A stretch of 64,000 nucleotides of DNA from Candidatus Igneacidithiobacillus taupoensis (lineage in GTDB: Bacteria; Pseudomonadota; Gammaproteobacteria; Acidithiobacillales; Acidithiobacillaceae), in assembly GCA_021375695.1 (NCBI GenBank), contig JAEPKX010000001.1:124001-188000 (forward strand), written 5' to 3'. Shown in pieces: positions 29,801 through 38,722 of the stretch (positions are counted from its first letter, which is position 1; each line of letters begins with the position of its first letter). The position numbers and the translations under genes were made by a program. Under the pieces are notes generated by a model. It searched no databases. It was not told the origin of the DNA and worked only from the letters and a program-made list of their open reading frames with translations.

Positions 29801-30199
29801 TCAACTCCTTTTCCTGCTGCGTTCCCACAGCATGAAGCCTAGATAAATAGCGTGTGCAAGCAAAAAACCGCCAACAATCCCTATTATGGGCAAGCGCAGC
29901 CAAAAAATCGCCAGGATCAATCCCACTATGGTGAAGACCCAGCGCTGCAACACCGCCCACCCCAAGCTGCGGGCTGCCGCAGAGGGCGAAGCGGGGAGCG
30001 CGGAAAGGCGGCCTCCCAAAATGAGCATATTGACGACGCTCAATGCTGTGGCGAAGAGCATACTTTCTGCCTGACCCACTGATCCAGCCGACCATAACAC
30101 AGCTGCAACCAGGAGAGAGGCCAGTATGATCCACGCGGCGATCTTTCCTACATAGAAAGAAAACACCCAGGAGGCCGTTGTTTCTTGTTTTTCCGCCAT
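29801..30199 (-). CDS. atpI: AtpI-type F0 assembly protein
   Basis: The ~132-residue membrane protein has four predicted transmembrane helices (for example IAAWIILASLLVAAVLW and GIVGGFLLAHAIYLGFML) and sits at the head of the atp genes, as AtpI does. AtpI helps assemble the c ring but is usually dispensable. The ATG at 30199 has a GAGG ribosome site; three more codons upstream are open. It lies 49 nt downstream of parB on the same strand. Confidence 0.85.
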   Translation of the reverse strand: MAEKQETTASWVFSFYVGKIAAWIILASLLVAAVLWSAGSVGQAESMLFATALSVVNMLILGGRLSALPASPSAAARSLGWAVLQRWVFTIVGLILAIFWLRLPIIGIVGGFLLAHAIYLGFMLWERSRKRS

Positions 30200-30248
30200 C
30201 GACCTCACCGCAAATTGTGGGAAAGTCTAATCAGGCGTACCAACAAGG

Positions 30249-31100
30249 TCAAGAAAAATTCTCCTCCTCTTGCGGTAGACCCAAGCGCTTCCACAACTCT
30301 GCCGCTTCGCCAGCATTCTTCCAACAGATCCGCAGCTCCCCACCTGCCCCCCGAGCATATAATTTAACCCGCATACCCAGGTGATTTTGCAGTCGCAATA
30401 CAGCACTGGTGAGATTTGGGTCCGGCATGGGACGAATACGCTCTTTCTTTTGCCACTGTTGGGCCAGCCGTTCGGTCTGGCGAACATTAAGCCGACGTGC
30501 CAGTACCTGCGCCGCAACCTGCCGTTGTTGCTGCGGGGAGAGGGACAGAAGGGCACGGGCATGTCCCGCGCTTAAGCGGCCGTCGGCAAGCATTGGTGCC
30601 AGCTCTGGATCCAGTCTAAGCAAGCGAAGTTGGTTGCTGATTGCGGCCCGGGAGCGCCCCAATGCCGCCGCCAAGGCTTCGTGGCTCAGCGAAAACTCCG
30701 TAAGCAGGCGTTGCAAGGCTGCAGCCTCCTCCAAAGGGTCCAAATCCTCACGCTGGATATTTTCGATGATACCAATGGCCAAGGCTTGCTGATCGCTGGC
30801 TTCGCGTACCAAGGCAGGAATTTCGGTCAAACCCACCATCTGTGCAGCCCGCCAGCGTCGTTCCCCAGCCAATATTTCATATCGGCCATCAGCGATTGCG
30901 CGGACCAAAATGGGCTGCAAGACCCCTTCGGCACGGACGGAATCTGCCAACTCCGCCAGCGATTGTTCGTCAAAACGACGTCGGGGCTGGTACCTTCCAC
31001 GTTGTATTAAATCAAGAGGTATCTGGCGAAGGCTGCCCGTTTCACGGGCCTCGGAGAAAAGAGCGTCCAGTCCGCGACCCAAAGCCACACGTTTGCTCAT
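30249..31100 (-). CDS. parB: Chromosome partitioning protein ParB (Spo0J)
   Basis: The 283-residue DNA-binding CTPase clamps onto parS and spreads along DNA to segregate the chromosome. It has an N-terminal ParA-activating tail (LGRGLDALF), the CTP-binding domain with GERRWRAAQ and IENIQREDLDPLEEA, a central helix-turn-helix (SHEALAAALGRSRAAISNQLRLLRL) and a C-terminal dimerisation domain (residues ~225-283). The start ATG shares one base with the parA stop. A near-consensus parS site is present at 51321-51336. Confidence 0.97.
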   Translation of the reverse strand: MSKRVALGRGLDALFSEARETGSLRQIPLDLIQRGRYQPRRRFDEQSLAELADSVRAEGVLQPILVRAIADGRYEILAGERRWRAAQMVGLTEIPALVREASDQQALAIGIIENIQREDLDPLEEAAALQRLLTEFSLSHEALAAALGRSRAAISNQLRLLRLDPELAPMLADGRLSAGHARALLSLSPQQQRQVAAQVLARRLNVRQTERLAQQWQKKERIRPMPDPNLTSAVLRLQNHLGMRVKLYARGAGGELRICWKNAGEAAELWKRLGLPQEEENFS

Positions 31101-31852
31101 CACCCTTGCTCCCGTTCCAAAAATTCAATCGCCAATTGCCCATAGGCCTGGGCACCGGAACAATGGGGATCGTATTCCGTTATGGGTCGACCGTGACTGG
31201 GTGCCTCCGCCAGCCGGATGTTTCGTGGGATAAGCACACGATAGAGTCGTTCGGGGAAGTGGCGCTCGAGCTCCGCACTGACTTCCGCTGCCAGGCGATT
31301 GCGGGAATCGAACATGGTCCGCAATAGGGCCGTCACTTCCAGACCAGGGTTGAGCTGGACCCGAACCCGACGAAGGCTATCCAAAAGTTGGGTCAATCCT
31401 TCCAGGGCAAAGTATTCACACTGCATGGGAATCAGGACACGCTGAGCGGCTACCAGGGCATTAATGGTAAGCAAGCCCAGGGATGGTGGACAATCGAGGA
31501 AAACAAAATCCCAGTCCTGATACTTTTGCAGAGCTTGCCGAAGACGGGTCTCCCTACCCGGGCTTGCCGCTAGTTCCACTTCAAGAGCGGCCAGATCCGG
31601 ACTCGCCGGCACTACGGACAATTGGCCTCGAATCTGGATGGCCGCCAGCAGGTCTGCCTCTTGTAGGAGTACATGATAGATACTGGGCCAGCGGCTTCGA
31701 TCGGCGCCAAGGCCCGTACTGGCATTTCCCTGGGGATCCATATCGACCACCAGCGTGCGGTGACCCTTTTGGGCCAGGGCGGCGGCAAGGTTGATGGCCG
31801 TCGTCGTCTTTCCTACCCCTCCCTTTTGATTGGCTACGGCCACAATCCGCAC
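31100..31852 (-). CDS. parA: Chromosome partitioning ATPase ParA (Soj)
   Basis: The ~250-residue deviant-Walker ATPase works with ParB. It has Walker A KGGVGKTTTAINLAAALA, DMDPQGNASTGLG and VFLDCPPSLGLLT. The GTG at 31852 (product MRIVAVANQKGG) has GAGG 6 nt upstream and gives the standard Soj start; an ATG at 31879 would add nine residues and lacks a ribosome site. It follows rsmG by 49 nt and overlaps parB by 1 nt. Confidence 0.96.
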   Translation of the reverse strand: MRIVAVANQKGGVGKTTTAINLAAALAQKGHRTLVVDMDPQGNASTGLGADRSRWPSIYHVLLQEADLLAAIQIRGQLSVVPASPDLAALEVELAASPGRETRLRQALQKYQDWDFVFLDCPPSLGLLTINALVAAQRVLIPMQCEYFALEGLTQLLDSLRRVRVQLNPGLEVTALLRTMFDSRNRLAAEVSAELERHFPERLYRVLIPRNIRLAEAPSHGRPITEYDPHCSGAQAYGQLAIEFLEREQG

Positions 31853-31901
31853 GGTTACCTCACTCCTCTTAGCATGCATCCAAGCATACCCAATTGCTGG
31901 G

Positions 31902-32576
31902 TCATGGGACCAGGGCTTGCCGGTCGGGCCGTTGACCTATTCGCCGATGGAGCAGCACACGCTGGCCTCCATCGAGCTCCGGCAAGGGCACAAGCTCCCA
32001 GCCTTCCTGCCATTGTCGGGGGCAACGCTCCAGCTCGACAGCCCAACGCGGGCCCTTGGCCAAAAGAATCTCTCGTCCGGGTTCTAGCAAGTGTTGGGTC
32101 ATCTGCAGGAAATCTGCGACTTCCGCCGTCGCACGACTGATCAAAACCGCCCCCCCATCAAATTGCAGATCCTCGACCCGATACGGAGCAACCTGGACAT
32201 TGGTCAAGGAGAGCCGACCCAGCACATGCCGCAAAAAAGCGACCTTTTTTACCGCCGGCTCTACCAATACCACCGTTTGCGCGGGGCGAAGCATCGCCAA
32301 TGGAATACCGGGCAACCCGGCACCCGAACCAATATCCAGGATTGCCACCTCATCAGGGAGTTTCTGCACAAACGTCAGGCTGTCCAGAAGATGACGGGAA
32401 ACCATCTGGAACCGATCGCGCACCGCAGTCAGGTTATGAGTCCGGTTCCATCGTTCCAATTCTTCTACATATAGTAGTAAATTGGAGCGGGTGGCTTCCG
32501 GTACTTGCTCTGCCAGGCCGAGCCGTTGCAGACCCGCATCCAGAAGTGTTCGCAGCGATTCCCATTGGCTGTCCAT
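31902..32576 (-). CDS. rsmG: 16S rRNA (guanine(527)-N(7))-methyltransferase RsmG (GidB)
   Basis: The 224-residue SAM methyltransferase modifies G527 of 16S rRNA. It has the SAM-binding motif ILDIGSGAGLPGIPLAML, substrate region WNRTHNLTAVRD and VLISRATAEVADFL. The ATG at 32576 shares one base with the mnmG stop, the usual gidA-gidB arrangement near the replication origin. Confidence 0.97.
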   Translation of the reverse strand: MDSQWESLRTLLDAGLQRLGLAEQVPEATRSNLLLYVEELERWNRTHNLTAVRDRFQMVSRHLLDSLTFVQKLPDEVAILDIGSGAGLPGIPLAMLRPAQTVVLVEPAVKKVAFLRHVLGRLSLTNVQVAPYRVEDLQFDGGAVLISRATAEVADFLQMTQHLLEPGREILLAKGPRWAVELERCPRQWQEGWELVPLPELDGGQRVLLHRRIGQRPDRQALVP

Positions 32577-34453
32577 CAACTTGCGGACAATAGTTGCTGT
32601 CGTTTCACGTAAATCAGCAATAAGGATACGGCAGCCGGTGTCACTCCGGGTATTCGGCTGGCCTCGCCGAGGCTCTGGGGGCGTTGCCCATGGAGCCGCT
32701 GCCGCACCTCGGCCGAGAGACCTGCGATCTTGCTGTAGTCCAGCTCTGCGGGTATGGGCAGTTCTTCCCAGCGACGATTGCGTTCTACTTCCTCTTCCTG
32801 ACGCTGAACATAGCCAGCATATTTACACTCGATTTCCAATACCTCAGCCCAGCGTCCGGGCAAGCCAGTCTGCTGCTGAGCGAGTTCCAGGAGTTGCTCA
32901 TAGCCAAACTCCGGACGCCGAAGCAATTCCCAGAGGCTCTGATCACGCCGCAACGGCTGCCCAAGAACGGCGGCCAAAGCCATCGCCTGGGGGGAGTCTG
33001 GAGCAATTCGCAGCTCCTGCAAACGATGCTGTTCTCGTTGCAGGGCCTGTTCCTTTTGGGTAAAGGCATGCCAGCGTAGCTCTCCCACCAGACCCAACTC
33101 CCTTCCCAACGGGGTTAGCCGCCGATCGGCATTGTCTTCCCGCAAACGGAGCCGATACTCGGCACGGCTGGTAAACATCCGATAAGGCTCATCGAGCCCC
33201 CGGGTCACCAAATCATCTACCATGACCCCAAGGTAGGCCTCATGTCGACCAGGGCACCAGCCCTCTTCCCCGCGCACCCAGCGAGCCGCGTTGATTCCAG
33301 CCAGAAGACCTTGTGCCGCAGCCTCCTCATAGCCGGTGGTGCCATTGATCTGTCCGGCACAAAAAAGCCCCGGCAGCAGTTGGCTTTGGAGAAAAGGGGT
33401 CAAGGCACGTGGATCCAGGTAATCATATTCAATGGCATATCCGGGGCGAAGAAGTACCGCATTTTCCAGCCCCCGCATACTCCGTACCAGGGCTTCCTGT
33501 ACGGTAAACGGCAAACTTGTGGAAATTCCATTGGGGTAGACTTCCTGGGTTCTAAGACCCTCTGGCTCCAAAAAGATCTGATGGCTTTCCTTATCGGCAA
33601 AGCGGACGATCTTGTCTTCGATGGAGGGACAATAACGCGGGCCTTTGCTTTGGATATGGCCGCCATAGAGGGCGGAATATTGCAAATTCTCGGCAATGAT
33701 CCGATGGGTTTTGGCGTTGGTCTGGGTGATAAAGCAGGGACGTTGCTCCACCTCGATCCGTTCGGTCAGAAAGGAAAAGGGTGGGGCAGGATCATCCCCC
33801 TCCTGTCGCTCCAATACCTGATAGTTGATGCTGCGCCCATCAATACGCGGAGGGGTTCCGGTTTTCAGACGCCCAACCGGAAAGTTCATGGCTCGCAGTC
33901 GAGCCGCCAAGGCATTGGCTGGCGGATCACCGGCGCGGCCAGCGGGAATCTGTTGATCACCGATATGGATACGACCACCGAGAAAGGTACCCGTGGTCAA
34001 GACCACGGCAGCAGCGCGAAATTCCTGCCCATTTTCCAGGCGAACCCCAGCCACCCGTCCGCGCTCCACCAACAAGTCGCCGACCATGCCCTGAAAGATC
34101 TCCAGTAACGGTTCTGCCTCCAACAATTCCCGAATCGCGAGCTTGTACAAGGTGCGATCTGCCTGGGCACGCGTGGCACGAACCGCCGGGCCCTTCCTCG
34201 AATTCAGAGTGCGAAACTGGATTCCTGCCCGATCAATGGCGCGCCCCATGATCCCGTCCAAGGCGTCGATTTCCTTGACCAGATGACCCTTGCCAATGCC
34301 ACCAATGGCAGGATTGCAGGACATCTGCCCAATGGTATCCAGATTTTGGGTCAACAGCAGGCAGGGGCTACCGCTCCGGGCTACGGCCGCCGCCGCCTCA
34401 ATCCCAGCATGCCCAGCCCCTACCACAATGACTGCGAAAGATTTTTTTTCCAT
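32576..34453 (-). CDS. mnmG: tRNA uridine 5-carboxymethylaminomethyl modification enzyme MnmG (GidA)
   Basis: The 625-residue FAD-dependent enzyme works with MnmE to modify the wobble uridine of several tRNAs. The N-terminal Rossmann motif is [12 protein letters not shown]; it also has [42 protein letters not shown] with the conserved cysteine-containing PCFITQTN, and the C-terminal YAGYVQRQ and IPGVTPAA regions. It is the first gene of the rsmG-parAB-atp block; no strong ribosome site is seen. Confidence 0.98.
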   Translation of the reverse strand: MEKKSFAVIVVGAGHAGIEAAAAVARSGSPCLLLTQNLDTIGQMSCNPAIGGIGKGHLVKEIDALDGIMGRAIDRAGIQFRTLNSRKGPAVRATRAQADRTLYKLAIRELLEAEPLLEIFQGMVGDLLVERGRVAGVRLENGQEFRAAAVVLTTGTFLGGRIHIGDQQIPAGRAGDPPANALAARLRAMNFPVGRLKTGTPPRIDGRSINYQVLERQEGDDPAPPFSFLTERIEVEQRPCFITQTNAKTHRIIAENLQYSALYGGHIQSKGPRYCPSIEDKIVRFADKESHQIFLEPEGLRTQEVYPNGISTSLPFTVQEALVRSMRGLENAVLLRPGYAIEYDYLDPRALTPFLQSQLLPGLFCAGQINGTTGYEEAAAQGLLAGINAARWVRGEEGWCPGRHEAYLGVMVDDLVTRGLDEPYRMFTSRAEYRLRLREDNADRRLTPLGRELGLVGELRWHAFTQKEQALQREQHRLQELRIAPDSPQAMALAAVLGQPLRRDQSLWELLRRPEFGYEQLLELAQQQTGLPGRWAEVLEIECKYAGYVQRQEEEVERNRRWEELPIPAELDYSKIAGLSAEVRQRLHGQRPQSLGEASRIPGVTPAAVSLLLIYVKRQQLLSAS

Positions 34454-34544
34454 AACGGCATTATGGTGCCCGTGTCCGCAAGGAGCAAGATATCCAGCCC
34501 AAGCCGATGAAGAGCGAGTCCCGAAACAACAAAGGACCTAGACG

Positions 34545-35786
34545 CTACCGTGGGTGACCACACTCACCACAAAACCGGTCTTCCTCCGACAGTGCCGCCC
34601 CGCAGTTTGTACAAAATATGCTTTTGTCTTGCGCAGGCACGGAAGGTGCATGCTCCGAAGATCGGGAACAGGCAGTGGCGCGTTGTAGCAGTTCGCGGGT
34701 TTGCTGGGCAGCCGTTGCCGCGCTACGACGTGTTGCTTCTGCCGCAGCACTGAATTTCTCCATGACGCCACTCATCACCGCAGCCCCTGCCTCGGTATCA
34801 ACGAGTCGAGCGCTATCGTGATAGAGATAGGCTAACCCTAACTGCAACACCGTATTAGGAATCGCCACAACTACCACCCCCAAAGCTGCAAAGGCGATCA
34901 AGAACGAGTAAACATACAGACGATCATTGATGGAAATGTGGGCAAAAGCATAGGACAGGTACGTCGGGAATCCGGCACCAACTCCGCCGCCAAAACCTGC
35001 CAGGGGGGCCTGAAAAAGGCTTGAGAAAGAAAATAAAGATGCCAGGGTTTCCTGCACGGCACTGCCCATGGCCCCCACGATGAGAGATTGGGAGAGCATC
35101 CCCGCGTAGAGAGCGATTACCGCCAGGGCTCCTGCCACCAGGAGATACATTAAAAACAGCATTAACATCACAAAAATTGTCGGGCCCGGCCGAGAACGTG
35201 CGACCGCAATGACATGACCGAACGCATGGCGTATGGTCTCCCCAAACCAAAGTGCCGGGCCACTCAAATTGAAGACCACAAAAGCTATCGCCGTAAGCGC
35301 AATGTTGAAGAGAAACAGTGCCGGAAAAACTGCCAGGGAGAGGATTCCCCCAAGAACGGGAATACGACAGATTTCGATGACGATCACTTCGACTAGCAGT
35401 AGTCCAAGAAGTGTAAGCAACTCAATGGCAAGCAGGCCGACGAGTCTTGGCAGCGTTATCAAGCCAAACAAGAGGCTCGCACCAATACCTGGAATCCCCC
35501 GTTCCTGAACAGTTGCTGCAAGACTGAATCCCGCACCAAGATAGCCGGCCCCGGCAAATGCCAGATCAATGATCCCACCTAGGAAAGCAAAGAGCAGCGC
35601 CGCAAGGCCGCCTAAGCTGGAACCGAGGCGAACCAGCACCAGCATGGCCGCGAAACCAAGGAAGAGGGAAATCACCAGGATCGCCATGGGTCGCCACAGG
35701 GTAAGACCACGAAGGGATTTGAGGAGAATCCCCAGGTCTAGCTCCGGTTGTTCATGAACAGCAGTTGCAGCAGCAGGAATCATCAT
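34545..35786 (-). CDS. Polytopic membrane protein with C-terminal zinc ribbon, unknown function
   Basis: I do not recognise the family. The 413-residue protein has a short cytoplasmic N-terminus (with PELDLGILLKSLRGLTLWRP) and about eight hydrophobic segments rich in Gly/Ala/Leu between residues ~33 and 325. A helical Ala/Thr/Arg linker then leads to a C-terminal zinc ribbon (CTNCG and CGECG, 11 residues between pairs). The ribbon resembles that of the next gene upstream and the four in the protein at 37379-38578. Start ATG 35786 (or 35783) has GGGGG upstream. It is last in a four-gene minus-strand cluster and lies 91 nt before mnmG. Confidence 0.7.
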   Translation of the reverse strand: MMIPAAATAVHEQPELDLGILLKSLRGLTLWRPMAILVISLFLGFAAMLVLVRLGSSLGGLAALLFAFLGGIIDLAFAGAGYLGAGFSLAATVQERGIPGIGASLLFGLITLPRLVGLLAIELLTLLGLLLVEVIVIEICRIPVLGGILSLAVFPALFLFNIALTAIAFVVFNLSGPALWFGETIRHAFGHVIAVARSRPGPTIFVMLMLFLMYLLVAGALAVIALYAGMLSQSLIVGAMGSAVQETLASLFSFSSLFQAPLAGFGGGVGAGFPTYLSYAFAHISINDRLYVYSFLIAFAALGVVVVAIPNTVLQLGLAYLYHDSARLVDTEAGAAVMSGVMEKFSAAAEATRRSAATAAQQTRELLQRATACSRSSEHAPSVPAQDKSIFCTNCGAALSEEDRFCGECGHPR

Positions 35787-35824
35787 TGGAAACCCCCAGG
35801 ACGTAGCAGGAATGCAAAGGAAAC

Positions 35825-36628
35825 CTAGCGTAGATCGGCACCGCAACTACCACAGAAAAGATCTCCGGGCGAAATGGGTGCGCGACACTGGGGACAAAGA
35901 GCTGCGGCTTGTTGGGCTGATTCATGTAGACTAGCCGCTTCGGACGCAGCGGCTGGGGCTATATTACCAGGCAGCGAGATTCCTCGGGTATTTTTTTCGA
36001 TCTGCACCAGCACGGGAAGAATCATGGTAAGAATGAAAATAATCATGGCCGAGATGATCAGGCTAAAGATCACCAGTCTTTCGATTTTGGATTTTGTTTT
36101 TTCTGCATTTGCTGCTTCTACGGCGGAGGAGAACTCATTTATATATTGCTGGGTAAGCATATCTGCGGTGCCTGGTGTGCCATCGCTATTACCAATTGCC
36201 TGGTACACTCCAGTTTTTTTGGCGTAAGCCAACCCTTCCTGCAAATAGGTGCGCCACCCCGAGATAAAATCCTCCCGATATCTCTCTGGCAGCTGCATGA
36301 GGATTTTGATGATCGCTGCCGTTTTCACGTCCTGAATACCATATTTGGAAATAATGGAGATAATTTTATCTCCATATTCCGCGTTTAGTTTCACCTGCTC
36401 TTTTTGCTGGGCAATATTGCTCTGTTGTTCGGACATATTACTGATCATCGTTTGCCGTGCCTGTGCATCGAAGCTCGGCACCTTGAAAGCGGAACCCAGT
36501 GATAGCATATAAACCACACCAAAAACGATAGCAATCAGGGCAAGAAGAGCAAAAAACAGGGAAAACCATTTGCCGATGGCAAACAGTTTCCCAGTAATAC
36601 CCCCGCTGACGGATTTGTTGTGCGACAT
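35825..36628 (-). CDS. Two-TM membrane protein with C-terminal zinc ribbon, unknown function
   Basis: I do not recognise the family. The 267-residue protein has TM1 near residues 22-44, a ~140-residue probably periplasmic helical domain (Gln/Lys/Ile-rich, with IISKYGIQDVKTAAIIKILMQ), TM2 near 185-208, an Ala-rich linker and a C-terminal zinc ribbon with Cys 245, 248, 259 and 262 (CPQC, CGSC). With both termini inside, the ribbon is cytoplasmic. A strong AAAGGAG ribosome site precedes ATG 36628. It is separated from the upstream lipoprotein gene by a hairpin-rich spacer. Confidence 0.72.
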   Translation of the reverse strand: MSHNKSVSGGITGKLFAIGKWFSLFFALLALIAIVFGVVYMLSLGSAFKVPSFDAQARQTMISNMSEQQSNIAQQKEQVKLNAEYGDKIISIISKYGIQDVKTAAIIKILMQLPERYREDFISGWRTYLQEGLAYAKKTGVYQAIGNSDGTPGTADMLTQQYINEFSSAVEAANAEKTKSKIERLVIFSLIISAMIIFILTMILPVLVQIEKNTRGISLPGNIAPAAASEAASLHESAQQAAALCPQCRAPISPGDLFCGSCGADLR

Positions 36629-36664
36629 TTCAAGAGCTCCTTTGGGAAGGAATGGTTATGGTGA

Positions 36665-36709
36665 TGGGGGATGTTACCCCCACCTGTAGGTGTTGATTCC
36701 TATTGAATC
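36665..36709. repeat. Cluster of three small inverted repeats between lipoprotein and zinc-ribbon genes
   Basis: Three adjacent inverted repeats lie at the lipoprotein stop codon: TGGGGG/CCCCCA (36665-36682, 6-nt loop), CACCT/AGGTG (36681-36692, 2-nt loop) and GATTC/GAATC (36695-36709, around the stop). There is no T run on either strand, so an intrinsic terminator is unlikely. An mRNA-stabilising or processing element inside the operon is more plausible. Confidence 0.45.
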
Positions 36710-37353
36710 GCTGGCTGATTATCGGCTGGGGGAACCATAGTTGGGTTACGCAATGCTTCCAAATCATTGTTCACCGCCTGATTTTCATAACCCAGGGCAC
36801 CACTGGTACTGCTTGGTACAATCCGGGTGCCCATCAGATAACTGTCTACGGACTTTCGTTCGCTGTCCATCTCCCTTCTCAATGCACTTTGTCGCAAACA
36901 GTTCTGGGTACTGACTGCGCAGGCCGTGGCATAGCGCGCAGAAAAATGGAAAAAATTGATGGCGGCATCTTTCGCCAGCGTAAATCTGCGGCTTTGTTCC
37001 GGCGTCAAACCAGAAACCGTCATCCCGGCAAATTGATTGGCATAATTCAGCGACTGCTCTTGGAGATGTTGCCAGCAGGCCTGGTGACTACCATATCCTG
37101 CGCTTGCCGAAAGCGAACACTGCTCCAGGTCATTTTTCATGGTGCCCTTGGCAGCTTCCCAGTCGCTTACAAATTGTCGACTAACGTTGATGCCAGCCTG
37201 TTTGATATTGGCCTGGGCTTGGGCCTGATCCAGGGAAATCGGCAGGGGAGGAGCGACTGTGCCATATTTGTTGGAACATCCGGCCAACTCCATCACCGTA
37301 ACCAAGGCGGTGGCAATCATCATGAATTGTCGTGGTGTATTTCGCAGCTTCAT
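36700..37353 (-). CDS. Cysteine-rich lipoprotein, paralogue of 4914-5444
   Basis: No described family is recognised. The 217-residue precursor has a signal with lipobox MELAGC (Cys26), a Pro-rich linker, then a helical periplasmic domain with Cys 79, 93, 145 and 152. The motifs ACWQ, AAINFF-x3-AR, and C-x6-CL followed by an acidic-basic helix with SV align with the lipoprotein at 4914-5444, which keeps the same four cysteines. The ~45-residue C-terminal extension rich in Asn/Pro/Gln is unique to this copy. The ATG at 37353 has AAGGAG 6 nt upstream. It is embedded in the zinc-ribbon cluster. Confidence 0.75.
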   Translation of the reverse strand: MKLRNTPRQFMMIATALVTVMELAGCSNKYGTVAPPLPISLDQAQAQANIKQAGINVSRQFVSDWEAAKGTMKNDLEQCSLSASAGYGSHQACWQHLQEQSLNYANQFAGMTVSGLTPEQSRRFTLAKDAAINFFHFSARYATACAVSTQNCLRQSALRREMDSERKSVDSYLMGTRIVPSSTSGALGYENQAVNNDLEALRNPTMVPPADNQPAIQ

Positions 37354-37378
37354 CGCAGACTCCTTTGCAGAAAACAGG

Positions 37379-38578
37379 TTAATTGGTACCGCCAAAAGGG
37401 GAGAGAATCTTTTGCATTTGTTCCTTGGTGGAGGACTCTGTACTGGGTGCAGACTTTGAAATAGCAGCCTGTTCTGCCACTTCTGGGCGCACGCCAGGGG
37501 CCACCGGCCGTAGCGGTGGATGAGTTATCGCTGCGGCTTTGGCAATGGGCGAATGTGTTTCCACCACGTTGGGGGTCTTTTTTTCCACCGGTTGTACGGC
37601 GGCACTGGAAGCACTTTGCGGGGCTACCGAAGCGCCTTGGGCAGTCTGTGCCGAAGTTGGATTCGTGACAGACGGGCTTGTCGTAGTAGTAGCCTTAGCA
37701 GTGGTTCCAATGACTGGGCTTTTGCTGACTGCATTGACCGTAACGGCTTGCGAGGACAAGGGCTTTGTCCAGTACTCATAAGCAAAATACCCACCCACAG
37801 CGCAGATTGCCAGCAAAGATATAGCCAGAATTATCCAGATCAATCTTTTCGTTGACGGTTGGGGCAATGCCTGGCCGTCAGCACCCTTGGCAACCGGTCG
37901 ATTCTCCGCCCCGCATTGTGGACAAAAGCGCTTCCCTCCCAACGCTGCGCCACAACTCTTGCAAAATTCAGCCTGTGTAGACACCGGGATCATTTTTTCA
38001 GGGTGGGGAAGATCGGGAGTGTCCATCCCCGTATGTCCTGACACTGGTGATGGTGGCAGCGACTCTGGTGGAGCAGGGCTGGCGGCTGGATGCCCCGTTG
38101 CCAACAACGGCTCTGATGGTGGAACCGTCTCCAATTCCAGGGAGCCAGAAGATGCTGGGCCATCACCCGGTGTCGTGGTAACCGAAAGCTCTTCCTGGGC
38201 TTGTTTTTCCTGACTGTCCGCCCCACAGGAAGGACAGAAACGCTTCCCTTTGCGGTTCGCCCCACAAAGCTTGCAGAAACTTTCCGGGGCAGCTTCCATG
38301 GACGCAGCAGGAACGACTGGCTCTGTGCACTTTGTTTCCGGCGGCAAGGAACGCTCCAACAAGGCAGGGGATTTCTGCAGCTCTGGCGCTACCGTGACCA
38401 CTGGATTCAGGTTATCAGCGCCACAGGCGGGGCAGAAACGCTTCCCTTTGCAGTCCGCTCCACAACGTATACAGGGAACTACAGCTGGATTTTTCTCTAA
38501 GCCGTATAATGGTTTTCCACAGTGAGAACAAAAATTTCGATTCGGAGAATTTTCTGACTGACAAGCATCACAGCGCAC
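37379..38578 (-). CDS. Membrane protein with four N-terminal zinc ribbons, unknown function
   Basis: The 399-residue protein has four zinc ribbons of the CxxC...CxxCG type at residues 3-20, 36-52, 102-118 and 206-222. Three of them share a GKRFCPxCGA core. Pro/Ser/Glu-rich linkers separate the last two. One transmembrane helix (~246-265) is followed by a ~130-residue Ser/Thr/Ala/Pro-rich extracytoplasmic tail. By the positive-inside rule (TKR before the helix) the ribbons are cytoplasmic. I chose GTG 38578, which has AAAGGA 8 nt upstream and starts directly at the first ribbon; the open frame reaches ATG 38671, which lacks a ribosome site. It is first in the four-gene cluster. Function unknown. 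Confidence 0.72.
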   Translation of the reverse strand: MRCDACQSENSPNRNFCSHCGKPLYGLEKNPAVVPCIRCGADCKGKRFCPACGADNLNPVVTVAPELQKSPALLERSLPPETKCTEPVVPAASMEAAPESFCKLCGANRKGKRFCPSCGADSQEKQAQEELSVTTTPGDGPASSGSLELETVPPSEPLLATGHPAASPAPPESLPPSPVSGHTGMDTPDLPHPEKMIPVSTQAEFCKSCGAALGGKRFCPQCGAENRPVAKGADGQALPQPSTKRLIWIILAISLLAICAVGGYFAYEYWTKPLSSQAVTVNAVSKSPVIGTTAKATTTTSPSVTNPTSAQTAQGASVAPQSASSAAVQPVEKKTPNVVETHSPIAKAAAITHPPLRPVAPGVRPEVAEQAAISKSAPSTESSTKEQMQKILSPFGGTN

Positions 38579-38670
38579 AAAGGGTTCCTTTAATGGCCAG
38601 GAAGAACAAGATACTACGGATATCTCCGCAGCAAGCTTGCGTAAACCCTCCAGACACCCCCTAGGGGACA

Positions 38671-38693
38671 TTACTAATTGCTTGTGTTAGTAA
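38671..38693. promoter_or_regulatory. Inverted repeat TTACTAA-N9-TTAGTAA at predicted start of transcription
   Basis: A perfect 7-bp dyad (38671-38677 and 38687-38693) lies immediately downstream of the candidate -10 box of the zinc-ribbon operon, so it would cover the transcription start. That is a typical place for a repressor operator. The cognate regulator is unknown. Confidence 0.4.
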
Positions 38694-38694
38694 A

Positions 38695-38722
38695 TATATA
38701 GCAATGCCAAGAAAGAGGGCAA
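38695..38722 (-). promoter_or_regulatory. Candidate sigma-70 promoter of the zinc-ribbon cluster
   Basis: Read on the minus strand, TTGCCC (38722-38717) and TATATA (38700-38695) are separated by 16 nt, fitting a -35/-10 pair (four and five of six consensus bases). The -35 overlaps one arm of a 9-bp inverted repeat (GAAAGAGGG 38711-38719, CCCTCTTTC 38730-38738). The start codon at 38578 would lie about 110 nt downstream of the transcription start. Confidence 0.45.
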
